A DNA stretch of 22,460 nucleotides from Ruminococcaceae bacterium UBA945 (GCA_002293315.1 DBCZ01000084.1:36312-58771); one strand, 5' to 3'. Counted from the first letter of the stretch, positions 13,012 to 21,652 are shown. Notes: generated by a model from the sequence alone, not told the origin. A program made the numbers and translations.

Positions 13012-13521
13012 TTATTTCTTCACGGCTACTGTGCTGAAGGCGGTCGAAACGCCCTCAACTATCATTGCGATGCCGAGGATTCTCACGAGCCATGTCGCGA
13101 CGGGGTTGACTATAATCAGCACGCCGAGAGCCACGACCACCAGAGCAATCACAAACGGGATAACCCATTTTGAGTAGCCGGCCTTTTTCATGTCAAGGGC
13201 TCTCTTCACGTCTGAGAAGCCTTCAACGACGAAGTAAATTCCGAGCACGATGGAAATCAGGCCGCTGAAGAAGTTCGGCACGAAAATTAGCACCACGCCG
13301 AAGATGGCAAGCGCCAGCCCGATGACCAAATCAAGTGCGGGCGCAGCGGAGGAATCCTTTGTGTAATTGACTATTCGCATAATACCGTAAACAAGCGCCA
13401 CGATGCCGATAATTATGCAGGCAAGGCTAAGCGCGATACCGGGGAAAATCAGAAGAACCAGGCCGATGATGATGAAAATGCCGGCTGTGAGCCCGAAGCT
13501 CCCTTTAATTGATTTCTGCAT
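13012..13521 (-). CDS. HdeD-family (DUF308) membrane protein
   Basis: The 169-residue protein has about six hydrophobic helices in paired repeats, with the pattern FPGIALSLACIIIGIVALVYGIMRI and a second copy FSGLISIVLGIYFVVEGFSDV. This repeated helix pair is characteristic of the HdeD/DUF308 family, named after an E. coli acid-resistance protein; the molecular role is not established. The chosen ATG at 13521 has GAGGAGA 6 nt upstream; an earlier GTG in frame overlaps that site. It lies about 126 nt after rnfB on the same strand, with no convincing terminator between, so partial co-transcription with rnf is possible. Confidence 0.85.
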   Translation of the reverse strand: MQKSIKGSFGLTAGIFIIIGLVLLIFPGIALSLACIIIGIVALVYGIMRIVNYTKDSSAAPALDLVIGLALAIFGVVLIFVPNFFSGLISIVLGIYFVVEGFSDVKRALDMKKAGYSKWVIPFVIALVVVALGVLIIVNPVATWLVRILGIAMIVEGVSTAFSTVAVKK

Positions 13522-13647
13522 GATAAATCTCCTCACTGTTCATTTTTACAGAAGGCCTTCACAGCCCTGTGTCTGCCTGTATTCTAAATGATAATGATAA
13601 AAGAAAGTTTAACGGCTTCATACATTTTCATTAAGATTTCTCTCGGA

Positions 13648-14445
13648 TTACACCGGCGGAAGATGCTCAAACAGAGTTATTACGTGCCTCGGGCAGGCAG
13701 AGACGCATTCGCCGCAGCCAGTGCATTTCTCGGCGTCTACCGTTGCGCAGAAATCCTTGACGTGAATTGCATCTTCCGGACAAACGCGCTCACACTTCAT
13801 GCAGCCTATGCAGCCTATTTTGCAGACCTTGACCGTTCCCGCGCCCTTGTCGCAATTCATGCAGCGCACAACGGCCTGTTTCTTCAGCTTTACAAATTTG
13901 ATGAGCCTCTTCGGGCAGGCCTCGACGCATTTTGAGCAGCCGCGACACTTCGCGGGGTCAATCTTCGCCACGCCGTTGCAGATGTCAATCGCGCCGTATT
14001 CGCATACGGCCTCGCAGTCGCCCATGCCCATGCAGCCGTAGCTGCACTGCGCTATGCCGCCCGCCAGAAAGGTTGAGGCCGAGCAGCTTTTAATGCCGTC
14101 ATATATCATTTTGTCGCTTGTGTTATCATGGCTGCCGAGGCATCGCACAAGCGCGGTTTTATACTCCACCTCGGCGCTTTCGCCGCCAAGAATCTCCGCG
14201 CAAGCCACGGCGACAGCTTCTCCGCCCGGAGAGCAAAGCCCGCCCTTGGCAGTACCCTTCGAGAGGGCGTCGGCATAAGCCGCGCAGCCGGAATACCCGC
14301 ACGCGCCGCAATTTGCGCCGGGCAGCACTGCCTCAAGCTGTTCCGCAACCTCATCCTTCGGCACAGCCATAACGGTGGCGGCGATTACGAGAATCACGCC
14401 GGCAATAAGCCCTATGCCGCCTACTATAAGAATTGATAAACCCAT
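13648..14445 (-). CDS. rnfB: Rnf complex subunit RnfB (iron-sulfur protein)
   Basis: The 265-residue subunit carries electrons from ferredoxin into the Rnf ion-pumping ferredoxin:NAD+ oxidoreductase. An N-terminal membrane anchor (about 3-27) precedes the RnfB-specific four-Cys motif ANCGACGYSGC with Cys46, 49, 54 and 71. Further cysteines follow: Cys134, 138, 144 and 148, then three ferredoxin-type clusters (Cys167/170/173/177, 212/215/218/222 and 241/244/247/251). The ATG at 14445 has AAGGAGG 5 nt upstream; a longer in-frame start upstream overlaps rnfA and is unlikely. It is the last gene of the rnf operon, 10 nt behind rnfA. The number of cluster motifs is in the usual clostridial range. 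Confidence 0.96.
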   Translation of the reverse strand: MGLSILIVGGIGLIAGVILVIAATVMAVPKDEVAEQLEAVLPGANCGACGYSGCAAYADALSKGTAKGGLCSPGGEAVAVACAEILGGESAEVEYKTALVRCLGSHDNTSDKMIYDGIKSCSASTFLAGGIAQCSYGCMGMGDCEAVCEYGAIDICNGVAKIDPAKCRGCSKCVEACPKRLIKFVKLKKQAVVRCMNCDKGAGTVKVCKIGCIGCMKCERVCPEDAIHVKDFCATVDAEKCTGCGECVSACPRHVITLFEHLPPV

Positions 14446-14455
14446 AGTTACCTCC

Positions 14456-15073
14456 TTACAGCAGTCCGTCGACAAGCCCGCTGAACCCGAGGAACGAGAC
14501 AGAGACTATCGAGGCGGCGATGAGTGTGATGGGCATGCCCTTGAGGAAATGCGGGATATCGCATTTTTCGAGGCGCTCTCTCACGCCGGCGAAAAGCACC
14601 ATTGCGACGAGGAAGCCTATGCCTGAGCCGAACGCGTTCACAAGCGACTGCGAGAAGCCGAAGGTCGGGTCTGCGGCGCCCTTGTCAAGCACCAGCATGG
14701 TGACGCCGAGAACGGCGCAGTTCGTCGTGATAAGCGGAAGATAAATGCCCAGCGAATTATAGAGCGGGGGCATATACTTCTTGATGGCGATTTCAAGGAA
14801 CTGAACTATCGCCGCTATGACGAGGATAAAGACGATGGTTTGCAGATAGCCCAAATCATTCGGCACAAGCACATACATATACAGCGGCCATGTTACGGCC
14901 GTGGCAATTACCATGACGAGCGTTACGGCGATGCTCATGCCCATAGCCGTGTTGAGCTTTTTAGAAACGCCCAGAAACGGGCAAATGCCGAGGAATTTAT
15001 TCAGAACATAGTTCTCCGTAAGGATTGCGGACAGGAAGATGGCCACAAAGCCCTTAATTACAGTTGCGTCCAT
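14456..15073 (-). CDS. rnfA: Rnf complex subunit RnfA
   Basis: The 205-residue integral membrane subunit is homologous to RnfE and NqrE, with six helices. It pairs with RnfE to hold the membrane-embedded iron-sulfur cluster between their symmetric halves. The ligand cysteines are in GICPFLGVS (Cys31) and TTNCAVLGV (Cys119). Other conserved elements are TENYVLNKFLG and the terminal VSFLGFSGL. The start codon shares one base with the rnfE stop (TAATG), with GGGAGGG upstream, so translation is coupled. Confidence 0.97.
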   Translation of the reverse strand: MDATVIKGFVAIFLSAILTENYVLNKFLGICPFLGVSKKLNTAMGMSIAVTLVMVIATAVTWPLYMYVLVPNDLGYLQTIVFILVIAAIVQFLEIAIKKYMPPLYNSLGIYLPLITTNCAVLGVTMLVLDKGAADPTFGFSQSLVNAFGSGIGFLVAMVLFAGVRERLEKCDIPHFLKGMPITLIAASIVSVSFLGFSGLVDGLL

Positions 15074-15780
15074 TATTTGCCCTCCCTTTCTTCAATCTCC
15101 CTGAGCTGTGTGCAGGAGGAGGAAAGCGGACAATAGGCGCAACCCATGGCGTCGGGAGCTTTCTTCTCCTTTGAGAGCCTGCCAGCCACCGCGACGAGGA
15201 TTCCGAAAACGAAGAATCCGCCGGGCGGGAGGAGGAATATTACTACGGGCGGCATGAAGTTAGAAAGCAGCGGCAGGCCGAAAACCGTGCCTGCGCCGAG
15301 CAGCTCTCTTATTATGCCCATTAAAAGCAGTGCGGCGGTGAAGCCGATGCCCATACCCAAGCCGTCGATAATCGACGGGATAACCTTATTTTTGCTCGCG
15401 AATGCCTCGGCTCTGCCGAGAATGATGCAGTTTACAACGATAAGCGGCAGGAAAACGCCGAGGGCCTTGTCAAGGTCCGGCGAATAAGCCTTGATAAACA
15501 GCTGAACTATCGTGACGAAGCTTGCGATTACCGTGATAAAGGCGGGGATTCTGATTTTATCCGAGATAACGTTTCTCAGCAAGGAGATAACGGCGTTTGA
15601 GCCGACGAGCACGAACATCGTCGCGAGCCCCATGCCGATGGCGTTTGAGGCTGAGGTAGTCACCGCGAGAAAAGCACAGCAGCCGAGCATCAGGCGCAAA
15701 ACGGGGTTTTCCTTGATTATGCCCTTTGTGAATTCTTTCCAGAGACCGGATTTTTTCTTTGTATCATTTTGAATCGTCAA
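15073..15780 (-). CDS. rnfE: Rnf complex subunit RnfE
   Basis: The 235-residue integral membrane subunit is the partner of RnfA. Cluster cysteines are at GCCAFLAVT (Cys35) and VVNCIILGRAEAFA (Cys118). The start is a TTG at 15780, supported by GGGAGG 8 nt upstream and by lying one base after the rnfG stop (TGATTG); no suitable ATG exists before residue 31. The soluble C-terminal tail carries three additional cysteines (CAYCPLSSSC, Cys214, 217, 223). These are not needed by the RnfA/E pair itself and may bind metal or form a disulfide. Confidence 0.96.
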   Translation of the reverse strand: MTIQNDTKKKSGLWKEFTKGIIKENPVLRLMLGCCAFLAVTTSASNAIGMGLATMFVLVGSNAVISLLRNVISDKIRIPAFITVIASFVTIVQLFIKAYSPDLDKALGVFLPLIVVNCIILGRAEAFASKNKVIPSIIDGLGMGIGFTAALLLMGIIRELLGAGTVFGLPLLSNFMPPVVIFLLPPGGFFVFGILVAVAGRLSKEKKAPDAMGCAYCPLSSSCTQLREIEEREGK

Positions 15781-15781
15781 A

Positions 15782-16336
15782 TCACTCGCCTCCCTTTATC
15801 TCATTATTGTAAATTTCAACGGCCCGGTTCACAGCGTTCGTGACGGCAGTTGAGGAAACCGTAGCACCCGTGAGGGCTTCGATTTCGCCCTCTCCCGCGG
15901 CTTGGTTTTTGATTACCTCAAGCCCGCGTTCGGGAACGCCCTGTTTATACTGCGCCGTGAAATCGTCTTTTAGAATATTTGCGCCGAGGCCGGGCGTCTC
16001 GTTCTGACTTAAAATTACCACGCCGGTTATGTTTCCGTCAGCGCTTATGCCGGTCATCACGTTCACCGCGCCGCCGTAGCCCGCGGAGGAGATTTCAAAA
16101 ACATAGCCGACGACGCTGCCGCCTGACATGCCCTTATAATAGCCCGCGTCTGTCTCGGTGAATTCTTCTGCGTCTGGCAGAGCCACCATGCGGGATTGCC
16201 TCGCAACCTCAAGCTGCGCCTCGGCGATTTGCATTTTGGTCAGCTCGTTCGTGCCGGCGAGGGCAAGCGTCATCACTGCGCAGATTACCGTGAGAATCAA
16301 GGCGGGGAGGATGGAATCTTTGAAGGTAAATTTCAT
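15782..16336 (-). CDS. rnfG: Rnf complex subunit RnfG (covalent FMN)
   Basis: The 184-residue subunit has one N-terminal membrane helix (about 8-28) and an extracytoplasmic FMN-binding domain. The motif EALTGATVSS places the flavinylated threonine at Thr159, the target of ApbE encoded upstream in the same block. SQNETPGLGANI at 110-121 is the other family signature. The start overlaps the rnfD stop by four bases (ATGA). Confidence 0.97.
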   Translation of the reverse strand: MKFTFKDSILPALILTVICAVMTLALAGTNELTKMQIAEAQLEVARQSRMVALPDAEEFTETDAGYYKGMSGGSVVGYVFEISSAGYGGAVNVMTGISADGNITGVVILSQNETPGLGANILKDDFTAQYKQGVPERGLEVIKNQAAGEGEIEALTGATVSSTAVTNAVNRAVEIYNNEIKGGE

Positions 16337-17334
16337 TTTACACCCTCCTTTGCCTTATTCTGTTTTCTTTTCACAATCTTTTTCTGCCCGAAGGTCTTGG
16401 GCTTAACATATCGTTCAATCAGCGGAACGAGGATATTCATTATCACAATGGCATATGACACGCCCTCGTTCATCGAGCCGAACTGTCGTATCAGCATCGT
16501 CAAGGCACCGCACCCGAAAGCGAAAATCACCTTGCCGCCAATAAACATCGGGCAGGTGGTGTAATCGGTTGCCATGAAAATAGCGCCGATTAACAGGCCG
16601 CCCGTGAGAATGTCGAAGAGCGGGTCTCTCCCGAAGAGGAACGAAAGCCCTGCCACCGTGCTGATATACACCACAGGTATAACAGGGTGGATTATCTGCC
16701 TTGCCAGCAGATACACAAAGCCGAGAAGCAGCGCCAGCGCCGAGGTCTCACCGATACAGCCGCCGATGTTCCCGAGGAACAGCGTGAGGTAAGACGGCAG
16801 CTCGACAAGCTCTCCGCCGGAAGCGGAGCTTAATGCGTCAACATTGCTGCTGAGCATCTGAAGCGGCGTGGCGGTGGTTACCATATCCGCGCCGTAGGAA
16901 AACGGCTGCGTCCACTTCGTCATGTCGGCGGGGAAGGAATTAACAAGCACGATTCTTGCCGTTAGCGCGGGGTTCACGAAATTCATGCCTATGCCGCCGA
17001 ACATCTGCTTCACGACGACAATTGCGATGACAGAGCCGAACGCCGCCATCAGCGGGTTCAGTGAAACAGGCAGGTTCAGCGCGAGCAAAACGCCCGTGAC
17101 CACGGCGCTTAAATCCCAGGCGGTGTTATCTCTCTTCATTATCTTGCGCGAAAGGAACTCCGAAAGCACGCAGGCGGTGACGCAGGTCACGATGAGCACG
17201 GCGGCCCTGATGCCGAAGAAGATGACGCCCGCAATCATCGCCGGCGCAAGCGCGATGATGACATCGAGCATGATATTCTGCGTTCTCTTTTTGCCATTAA
17301 GGTGCGGGGAGGAAGACATAATCAGCTTTTCCAT
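16333..17334 (-). CDS. rnfD: Rnf complex subunit RnfD (covalent FMN)
   Basis: The 333-residue polytopic membrane subunit has about nine to ten helices. The flavinylation site reads MVTTATPLQ with Thr156 as the probable FMN acceptor; the third-to-last position is Thr where many homologues have Gly. GGIGMNFVNPALTARI at 113-128 and ATDYTTCPM near 255-263 are conserved family blocks. The ATG at 17334 shares a base with the rnfC stop (TAATG) and has a GGGGGGTG site inside rnfC; longer in-frame starts lie deep within rnfC and are rejected. Confidence 0.96.
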   Translation of the reverse strand: MEKLIMSSSPHLNGKKRTQNIMLDVIIALAPAMIAGVIFFGIRAAVLIVTCVTACVLSEFLSRKIMKRDNTAWDLSAVVTGVLLALNLPVSLNPLMAAFGSVIAIVVVKQMFGGIGMNFVNPALTARIVLVNSFPADMTKWTQPFSYGADMVTTATPLQMLSSNVDALSSASGGELVELPSYLTLFLGNIGGCIGETSALALLLGFVYLLARQIIHPVIPVVYISTVAGLSFLFGRDPLFDILTGGLLIGAIFMATDYTTCPMFIGGKVIFAFGCGALTMLIRQFGSMNEGVSYAIVIMNILVPLIERYVKPKTFGQKKIVKRKQNKAKEGVK

Positions 17335-18677
17335 TATTTTGCACCCCCCGTTCTCAAATGATTCTTGCCCACTCTTATAGCATGCACGAGCTTTCTGCCC
17401 GCCGGACAGGCATAAGAGCAGCAGCCGCATTCCATACAGTTCATTATGTGCAAATCCTTCAGCTTTTCAAGGTCTTTGCTGTCGGAAGCCATTTCAAAAT
17501 CACGCGGGCGCAGGCTCAAGGGGCAGGCCATATAGCACCGCGCGCAGCGTATGCAGGCCGTGGTTTTCATGAGATTGGCGTCTTTTTCATCAAAGAACAA
17601 AACCGCGTTGTTCTGCTTGATTATCGGGAAATCGTCAGTCGTGAGTGCCGTGCCCATCATAGGGCCGCCCAGCATGATTTTCTTCGGCTCTGTTTTATAG
17701 CCGCCGCAGAACTCTACAATATCGCTGATTTTCGTGCCGATCGGCACAATCACATTCTGCGGGTTCTTTATAGCCGAGCCATCTATACTCACCCTCTTCA
17801 AAGTGAGGGGCTTGCCGTTCTTTATAAAGGTTGAGATAAAGGCGACGGACGCAATGTTCATTACAATACAGCCCACGTCTGACGGCAGCCCGCCTTCCGG
17901 CACTACTCTGTTTGTGCACACCTTAATGAGGATTTTCTCCGCACCTTGCGGGTATCTGCTTTTCAGCTTTATGACGCGCACCTCGTCGTTGGGGTCAAGC
18001 TCGGGGTTATCCGCAATTTCTGTGAGCTTAACGATGGCGTCCGGCTTGTTTTCCTCCACGGCGATGAAAACCCTCTTTACGCCGAGGATTTCCTTGACCT
18101 TGTATATGCCGAGAAGGACGTTTTCGCCGTTTTCAAGCGCTTCGCGGTGGTCAGCCGTGACATACGGCTCGCACTCCGCCACATTGATGATGAGCGTGTC
18201 TATCTTGCTCTCATCCTTGACGTTCAGCTTAACGTGCGAGGGAAACCCCGCGCCGCCAAGACCTACAAGCCCAGCGTTCCACGTGGCTTCATCAAGCTCT
18301 TTCTTTGTCTTAATTTCCGCCGGCGGCTGTATGGAGGGCTCAAATTCCATCTTGCCATCAGATTCAATCACCACGGCGTCAATCTTCTGCCCGCCCGTCA
18401 TTGTGATTTGCGTGATGTCTGCCACCGTGCCCGAAACTGAGGCGTGTATCGGCGCGGAGACATACGCCTCGCTGTTGCCGATGACCTGCCCGGCGTAAAC
18501 ATAATCGCCCTTTTTTACCGTCGGAGTGCAGATAGCACCGATGTGCTGCTGCATTGGCAAAATTATTTTGTCCGGCGGCGGCATGAACACAGATTCCATA
18601 TGCGCCGTGTTTTTGCGGTGAGGCACATTCGCCCCGCCCTTGGAATGAAACGGGCGCCTCGGGAAGCTTAAGTCCAT
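17334..18677 (-). CDS. rnfC: Rnf complex subunit RnfC (NADH-binding)
   Basis: The 447-residue peripheral subunit oxidises or reduces NAD(H) with FMN and Fe-S clusters. A barrel-sandwich region near 40-105 is followed by GLVGLGGAGFPSHVK at 136-150 (flavin/nucleotide binding) and AECEPYVTADHRE at 167-179. Two 4Fe-4S motifs lie near the end: Cys375/378/381/385 and Cys414/417/420/424. The ATG at 18677 has AAGGAG 8 nt upstream; an earlier in-frame start would add 19 non-conserved residues. It is the first gene of rnfCDGEAB, preceded by a 166-nt gap with a likely promoter. Confidence 0.97.
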   Translation of the reverse strand: MDLSFPRRPFHSKGGANVPHRKNTAHMESVFMPPPDKIILPMQQHIGAICTPTVKKGDYVYAGQVIGNSEAYVSAPIHASVSGTVADITQITMTGGQKIDAVVIESDGKMEFEPSIQPPAEIKTKKELDEATWNAGLVGLGGAGFPSHVKLNVKDESKIDTLIINVAECEPYVTADHREALENGENVLLGIYKVKEILGVKRVFIAVEENKPDAIVKLTEIADNPELDPNDEVRVIKLKSRYPQGAEKILIKVCTNRVVPEGGLPSDVGCIVMNIASVAFISTFIKNGKPLTLKRVSIDGSAIKNPQNVIVPIGTKISDIVEFCGGYKTEPKKIMLGGPMMGTALTTDDFPIIKQNNAVLFFDEKDANLMKTTACIRCARCYMACPLSLRPRDFEMASDSKDLEKLKDLHIMNCMECGCCSYACPAGRKLVHAIRVGKNHLRTGGAK

Positions 18678-18746
18678 TTTCTCAACTCCTTTGCAGATGC
18701 TTTTTATGAATAAATTGTTAATTCTGAATATCAAAATACATTTTAC

Positions 18747-18775
18747 AGTATATTCATGCTTTATTCAATCATTAA
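18747..18775 (-). promoter_or_regulatory. Possible rnf operon promoter
   Basis: In the AT-rich gap before rnfC, TATACT (complement of 18747-18752) lies 17 nt downstream of TTAATG (complement of 18770-18775). The -10 is good and the -35 weak. No terminator is seen between the Gx-type gene and rnfC, so readthrough from upstream is also possible. Confidence 0.4.
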
Positions 18776-18843
18776 CAGTGATTTTTGCAAGAAAAATGTG
18801 CGAAAATCGGGCTTCAGAAATACTGGAAATCCTCATAGTGACG

Positions 18844-19383
18844 TTACTCATGCTTTGTTTTACCTCCTGCTTTTTCAATCCCGAAATGCTTTGATACCTT
18901 CATGAGCGGGGGGAGAGAGATTTTCAGCACCGCGCCCGTAAGCAGCCCCGTGATTACGCCGAGAATCAACATAAATGGTGCGTAATAAAAGGCGGCAGCT
19001 CTTGTGAGAAAGAACGCTGTCGTCAGCTGGGCGAGGTTATGCGTCAGTGCTCCGCCCACTCCTACGACCGACAGGCTGGCCTTTGTCTTTTTAAGGATTA
19101 TCCACATCACCAGCGTGCTTAATATGCCGCCGAAGAGGCTCATAATTCCCGCCGTCACTCCTCTTGTAAGAAAGGCGAAAATTCCTTTTATAACAGCAAT
19201 GGCGATTGCCGAAAAAATGCCTGTAGTGCCCGCCGCGAACATCGTTACGATATTTGATAAGCCCAGCTTTGCGCCGTGTGGGAGAAACGGCAGCGGGGGC
19301 AGCAGCCCCTCAAGAAAGGAGAAAACAATCGCAAGCGCCGCAAGCAGCCCGATAAAGGCGATTCTTCTTGTCTCAAGCTTCAT
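18844..19383 (-). CDS. Gx transporter / heptaprenyl diphosphate synthase component I-like protein
   Basis: The 179-residue membrane protein has about five helices and the signature LPHGAKLGLSNIVTMFA at 34-50, typical of the family annotated as heptaprenyl diphosphate synthase subunit I or Gx transporter. This family often stands next to Rnf and ApbE genes in clostridia. The real activity is not settled; no prenyltransferase aspartate motifs are present, so catalysis of prenyl transfer is unlikely. It begins 8 nt after the NusG-domain-II gene stop codon and lies upstream of rnfC. Confidence 0.85.
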   Translation of the reverse strand: MKLETRRIAFIGLLAALAIVFSFLEGLLPPLPFLPHGAKLGLSNIVTMFAAGTTGIFSAIAIAVIKGIFAFLTRGVTAGIMSLFGGILSTLVMWIILKKTKASLSVVGVGGALTHNLAQLTTAFFLTRAAAFYYAPFMLILGVITGLLTGAVLKISLPPLMKVSKHFGIEKAGGKTKHE

Positions 19384-19391
19384 TTTGCCTC

Positions 19392-19805
19392 CTAATACGT
19401 GATGGCGTCGGCATCAGATGCGCCGCTTACAGTTATGCTCAGCTTTGCGGGCAGGCAGATGATAACCTCGCCGGCCCTGACAATTTTGCCTGTTTCAACG
19501 CAGGTTTTATCCGGGCAGGTTGCGCGTGTTACGGATATACCTGTGCTGTCAGCTGTAATAGTCAGCTCAACGCCGCCTGCCAAATTCGGGTCAATAAAAA
19601 TCTCCTTGGCGGCTTCAAGAGAGGCAAAGTCAACTGTTTCATACAGCTCGCCGTCAAGCTTGATTTCCGCCGTGCCGCCATTGGGGGCAAGTGCATAGAA
19701 AAGCCAGATTGCCGCGCAGACGAGAACTATGGCAGCAAAGATGAAGATATTCTTTTTCGTGATGAATTTCCGTTCTCTTGCAAGCTCATATGTAAACTTA
19801 CTCAT
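19392..19805 (-). CDS. Membrane-anchored NusG domain II protein
   Basis: The 137-residue protein has a short basic cytoplasmic N-terminus (SKFTYELARERKFITKKN), one membrane helix at about 21-40, and an outside domain with CPDKTCVETGKI and the terminal CLPAKLSITVSG. These cysteine-bearing motifs match the NusG domain II family found beside Rnf clusters. The name comes from fold similarity and not from a role in transcription. The chosen ATG at 19805 has GGAGA 6 nt upstream and overlaps the apbE stop by 8 nt; the longer open frame upstream only mirrors apbE. It is probably an accessory or assembly factor. Confidence 0.85.
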   Translation of the reverse strand: MSKFTYELARERKFITKKNIFIFAAIVLVCAAIWLFYALAPNGGTAEIKLDGELYETVDFASLEAAKEIFIDPNLAGGVELTITADSTGISVTRATCPDKTCVETGKIVRAGEVIICLPAKLSITVSGASDADAITY

Positions 19806-20895
19806 TATAATTCTCCGCGAGGGTATAATCATTGTTCGTAATCTTAAAAGCGCCGCTGTTTTTGAGGCCGTCGGTGAGATATACCTTGTTGTTTTCGTCG
19901 ATGAAAACAGCCTCTGAATCATATTCGCGAAGCAAAGCGGCGGCGCTCTCAAGCCCGAGGATGAAGCAGGCGGTTGAGAGGGCGTCTGAAAGCGCGCCTG
20001 AAGCACTCTTCACCGTGACGGATACAAGGCGGCTTTTTGCAGGATAGCCCGTTTTGGGGTCAAGGATATGATGGTAAAGCTCGCCGCTGTCAGTGAAGAA
20101 TTTCTCATAACTGCCGGAGGTGGAGACGAAGCCATCGGTTATCTTCAGCTCGCCCATCGTGCCTGAACCGGCGGGGTTCTTGATTGAGACAGTCCATGGG
20201 TCGCCGAAAAGCTTGCCTCCATACACGCCCACGCTTCCGCCCACGGCGATAATCGCGGCGCTCACATCGCTTTGCTTATAGACATTTATCGCCGCGTCAC
20301 AGGCGGCGCCCTTGCCGATGCCGCCTAAATCCACGGAGGTCATCGTCTGCTTCAGTGCAGCGGTATTATTCTCGCCGAGCAGGATATTTCGGTAGTCGAC
20401 ATGCGGGAGAAGCTCCTCGACGAGGCTTTGCTCGGGGATAAATTCATCGCCTCTGTCGAAATCCCACAGGCGCGAAAGCGGGGAGATTGTCACATCGAAA
20501 GCGCCGCCCGAAAGCTCACTCACGTCGTTGCAAAGCTCAAGCAGACCGTATGTAAGAGGGCTGATTTCAATGAAATCCCCGCCCGCGCCGAGGTTCAGCT
20601 TTTCAATATCACTGCCCTCCACACGCCAGGAAATCATTTCCTCCAGCGCGGCGACGGCGCTTGCCGCCTCGTGCGCGGTATTTTGCCTGTCTGCGCCGTA
20701 GACCTTCTGCTGCACATATGAGCCCATCGAAAACGTTGTAATTTCCTCGGGCGAGGTGTTGAGGCCAATAAAAACGCTTGCGATGAGCAGTAAAACAGCA
20801 AGAAAAGAAAGCACGAGGGTGATGTTTCGCGCTTTCTTGGAGGAAATCCGCTCTTTCTGCGGTGCTTCAATTATATTCGTTTCAGGGTTTTCCAT
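19798..20895 (-). CDS. apbE: FAD:protein FMN transferase ApbE
   Basis: The 365-residue enzyme uses FAD and Mg2+ to attach FMN to the Thr of flavinylation motifs, here most likely RnfG Thr159 and RnfD Thr156. An N-terminal membrane helix (LVLSFLAVLLLIASVFIGL) anchors it outside the membrane. Family motifs include ISPLSRLWDF, VDLGGIGKGAACDA, AIIAVGGSVGVYG, STSGSYEKFF, HHILDPKTGYPA and SDALSTACFILG. The ATG at 20895 has GGGAGA about 9 nt upstream; an ATG three codons earlier (20904) is too close to that site. It overlaps the NusG-domain-II gene and follows the DinB-like gene by 47 nt. Confidence 0.95.
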   Translation of the reverse strand: MENPETNIIEAPQKERISSKKARNITLVLSFLAVLLLIASVFIGLNTSPEEITTFSMGSYVQQKVYGADRQNTAHEAASAVAALEEMISWRVEGSDIEKLNLGAGGDFIEISPLTYGLLELCNDVSELSGGAFDVTISPLSRLWDFDRGDEFIPEQSLVEELLPHVDYRNILLGENNTAALKQTMTSVDLGGIGKGAACDAAINVYKQSDVSAAIIAVGGSVGVYGGKLFGDPWTVSIKNPAGSGTMGELKITDGFVSTSGSYEKFFTDSGELYHHILDPKTGYPAKSRLVSVTVKSASGALSDALSTACFILGLESAAALLREYDSEAVFIDENNKVYLTDGLKNSGAFKITNNDYTLAENYNE

Positions 20896-20942
20896 CTCTT
20901 TCATTCTCCCGCCCGCATTATTTTGCAATGTATTAAAGCATA

Positions 20943-21590
20943 TCATTTCTTGATTTTTTCGATAATATGCAGGCAGTTGTCCAGATGCACCATTTGGTGT
21001 CTTGAAAATGGCATGAGCATAAGCCCCGCATAGGTTTTCTTGCACCAATAGTCAACCAGCCAGAATGCGTTTTCATCGGTTGAAACGCATTTTGCTTCTA
21101 TCAGCGCCGCTCTTCTTTCCGCAGAGACCTTCATCTTTGAGACCTCATAGCTCATGCTCCGGATTATCTCATCCGTGTTTGCCAAAACGGCGGCAGCATA
21201 CTTCTGAAGCTCGCCGATATTCAGTGTCTTACTGAATTCTATCAATTCATCACGGGGTATTTCATTGCCTGTGGTGATGACGCGTGAGTTCAACAGCTTA
21301 TCAAAGCCGCCGGTGAAGAAAACCTGCGTTTTGCCCGCAATCAGCATATTTGAGGTGATGTCTTCAATGCGCGTTAGATGATATAGATAATACGCGATGG
21401 TTTTGTGCTTAGGGAGAGGCATTTTGCAGAAATCCTCGCCGGCGCAAACGGTGAAAATGTGATCATATATTGCGGTGATGTCTTTTCTGAGCTCAAGCAG
21501 GCTCTGTTTTCCCGCATCGAAGGAATCGGATTTCTTAATGCTCTCCTGAAAAGCCTTAAAGATTTCAGTTAGTTCACTCTTCGTTTTCAT
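20943..21590 (-). CDS. DinB-like helical protein, function unknown
   Basis: The 215-residue protein is mostly helical and soluble. His71 and neighbouring Glu76-Asp77 (YHLTRIEDITSNML), plus His198 and His202 near the end (RHQMVHLDNCLHI), are placed like the metal-binding histidines of DinB-superfamily four-helix bundles, some of which are thiol-dependent transferases. The similarity is pattern-level only. The ATG at 21590 has AAGGGAG 7 nt upstream. It has its own promoter and is the first gene of the block leading into apbE; no terminator separates them. Confidence 0.6.
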   Translation of the reverse strand: MKTKSELTEIFKAFQESIKKSDSFDAGKQSLLELRKDITAIYDHIFTVCAGEDFCKMPLPKHKTIAYYLYHLTRIEDITSNMLIAGKTQVFFTGGFDKLLNSRVITTGNEIPRDELIEFSKTLNIGELQKYAAAVLANTDEIIRSMSYEVSKMKVSAERRAALIEAKCVSTDENAFWLVDYWCKKTYAGLMLMPFSRHQMVHLDNCLHIIEKIKK

Positions 21591-21624
21591 AATTACACTC
21601 CCTTTAACGATAATTCTCCCCGCT

Positions 21625-21652
21625 ATTATAGCACTTATCGGTGATTTTGCAA
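21625..21652 (-). promoter_or_regulatory. Promoter of the DinB-like gene and apbE block
   Basis: TTGCAA (complement of 21647-21652) and TATAAT (complement of 21625-21630) are 16 nt apart. The -35 box abuts the T-tract of the preceding terminator. Confidence 0.7.

Noticed and set aside
13530..13570. GAAGGCCTTC palindrome between rnfB and the HdeD-like gene as a terminator
   Set aside because: It has no loop and no T-tract on either strand, so it does not look like a rho-independent terminator.
13583..13600. GATAATGATAAAAG stretch resembling part of a Fur box before the HdeD-like gene
   Set aside because: Only the first 11 positions match a Fur consensus and the second half lacks symmetry; it is probably chance in AT-rich DNA.
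17734..18498. 254-codon plus-strand open frame opposite rnfC
   Set aside because: Shadow of rnfC, a gene with clear Fe-S and flavin motifs; no ribosome binding site or family resemblance.
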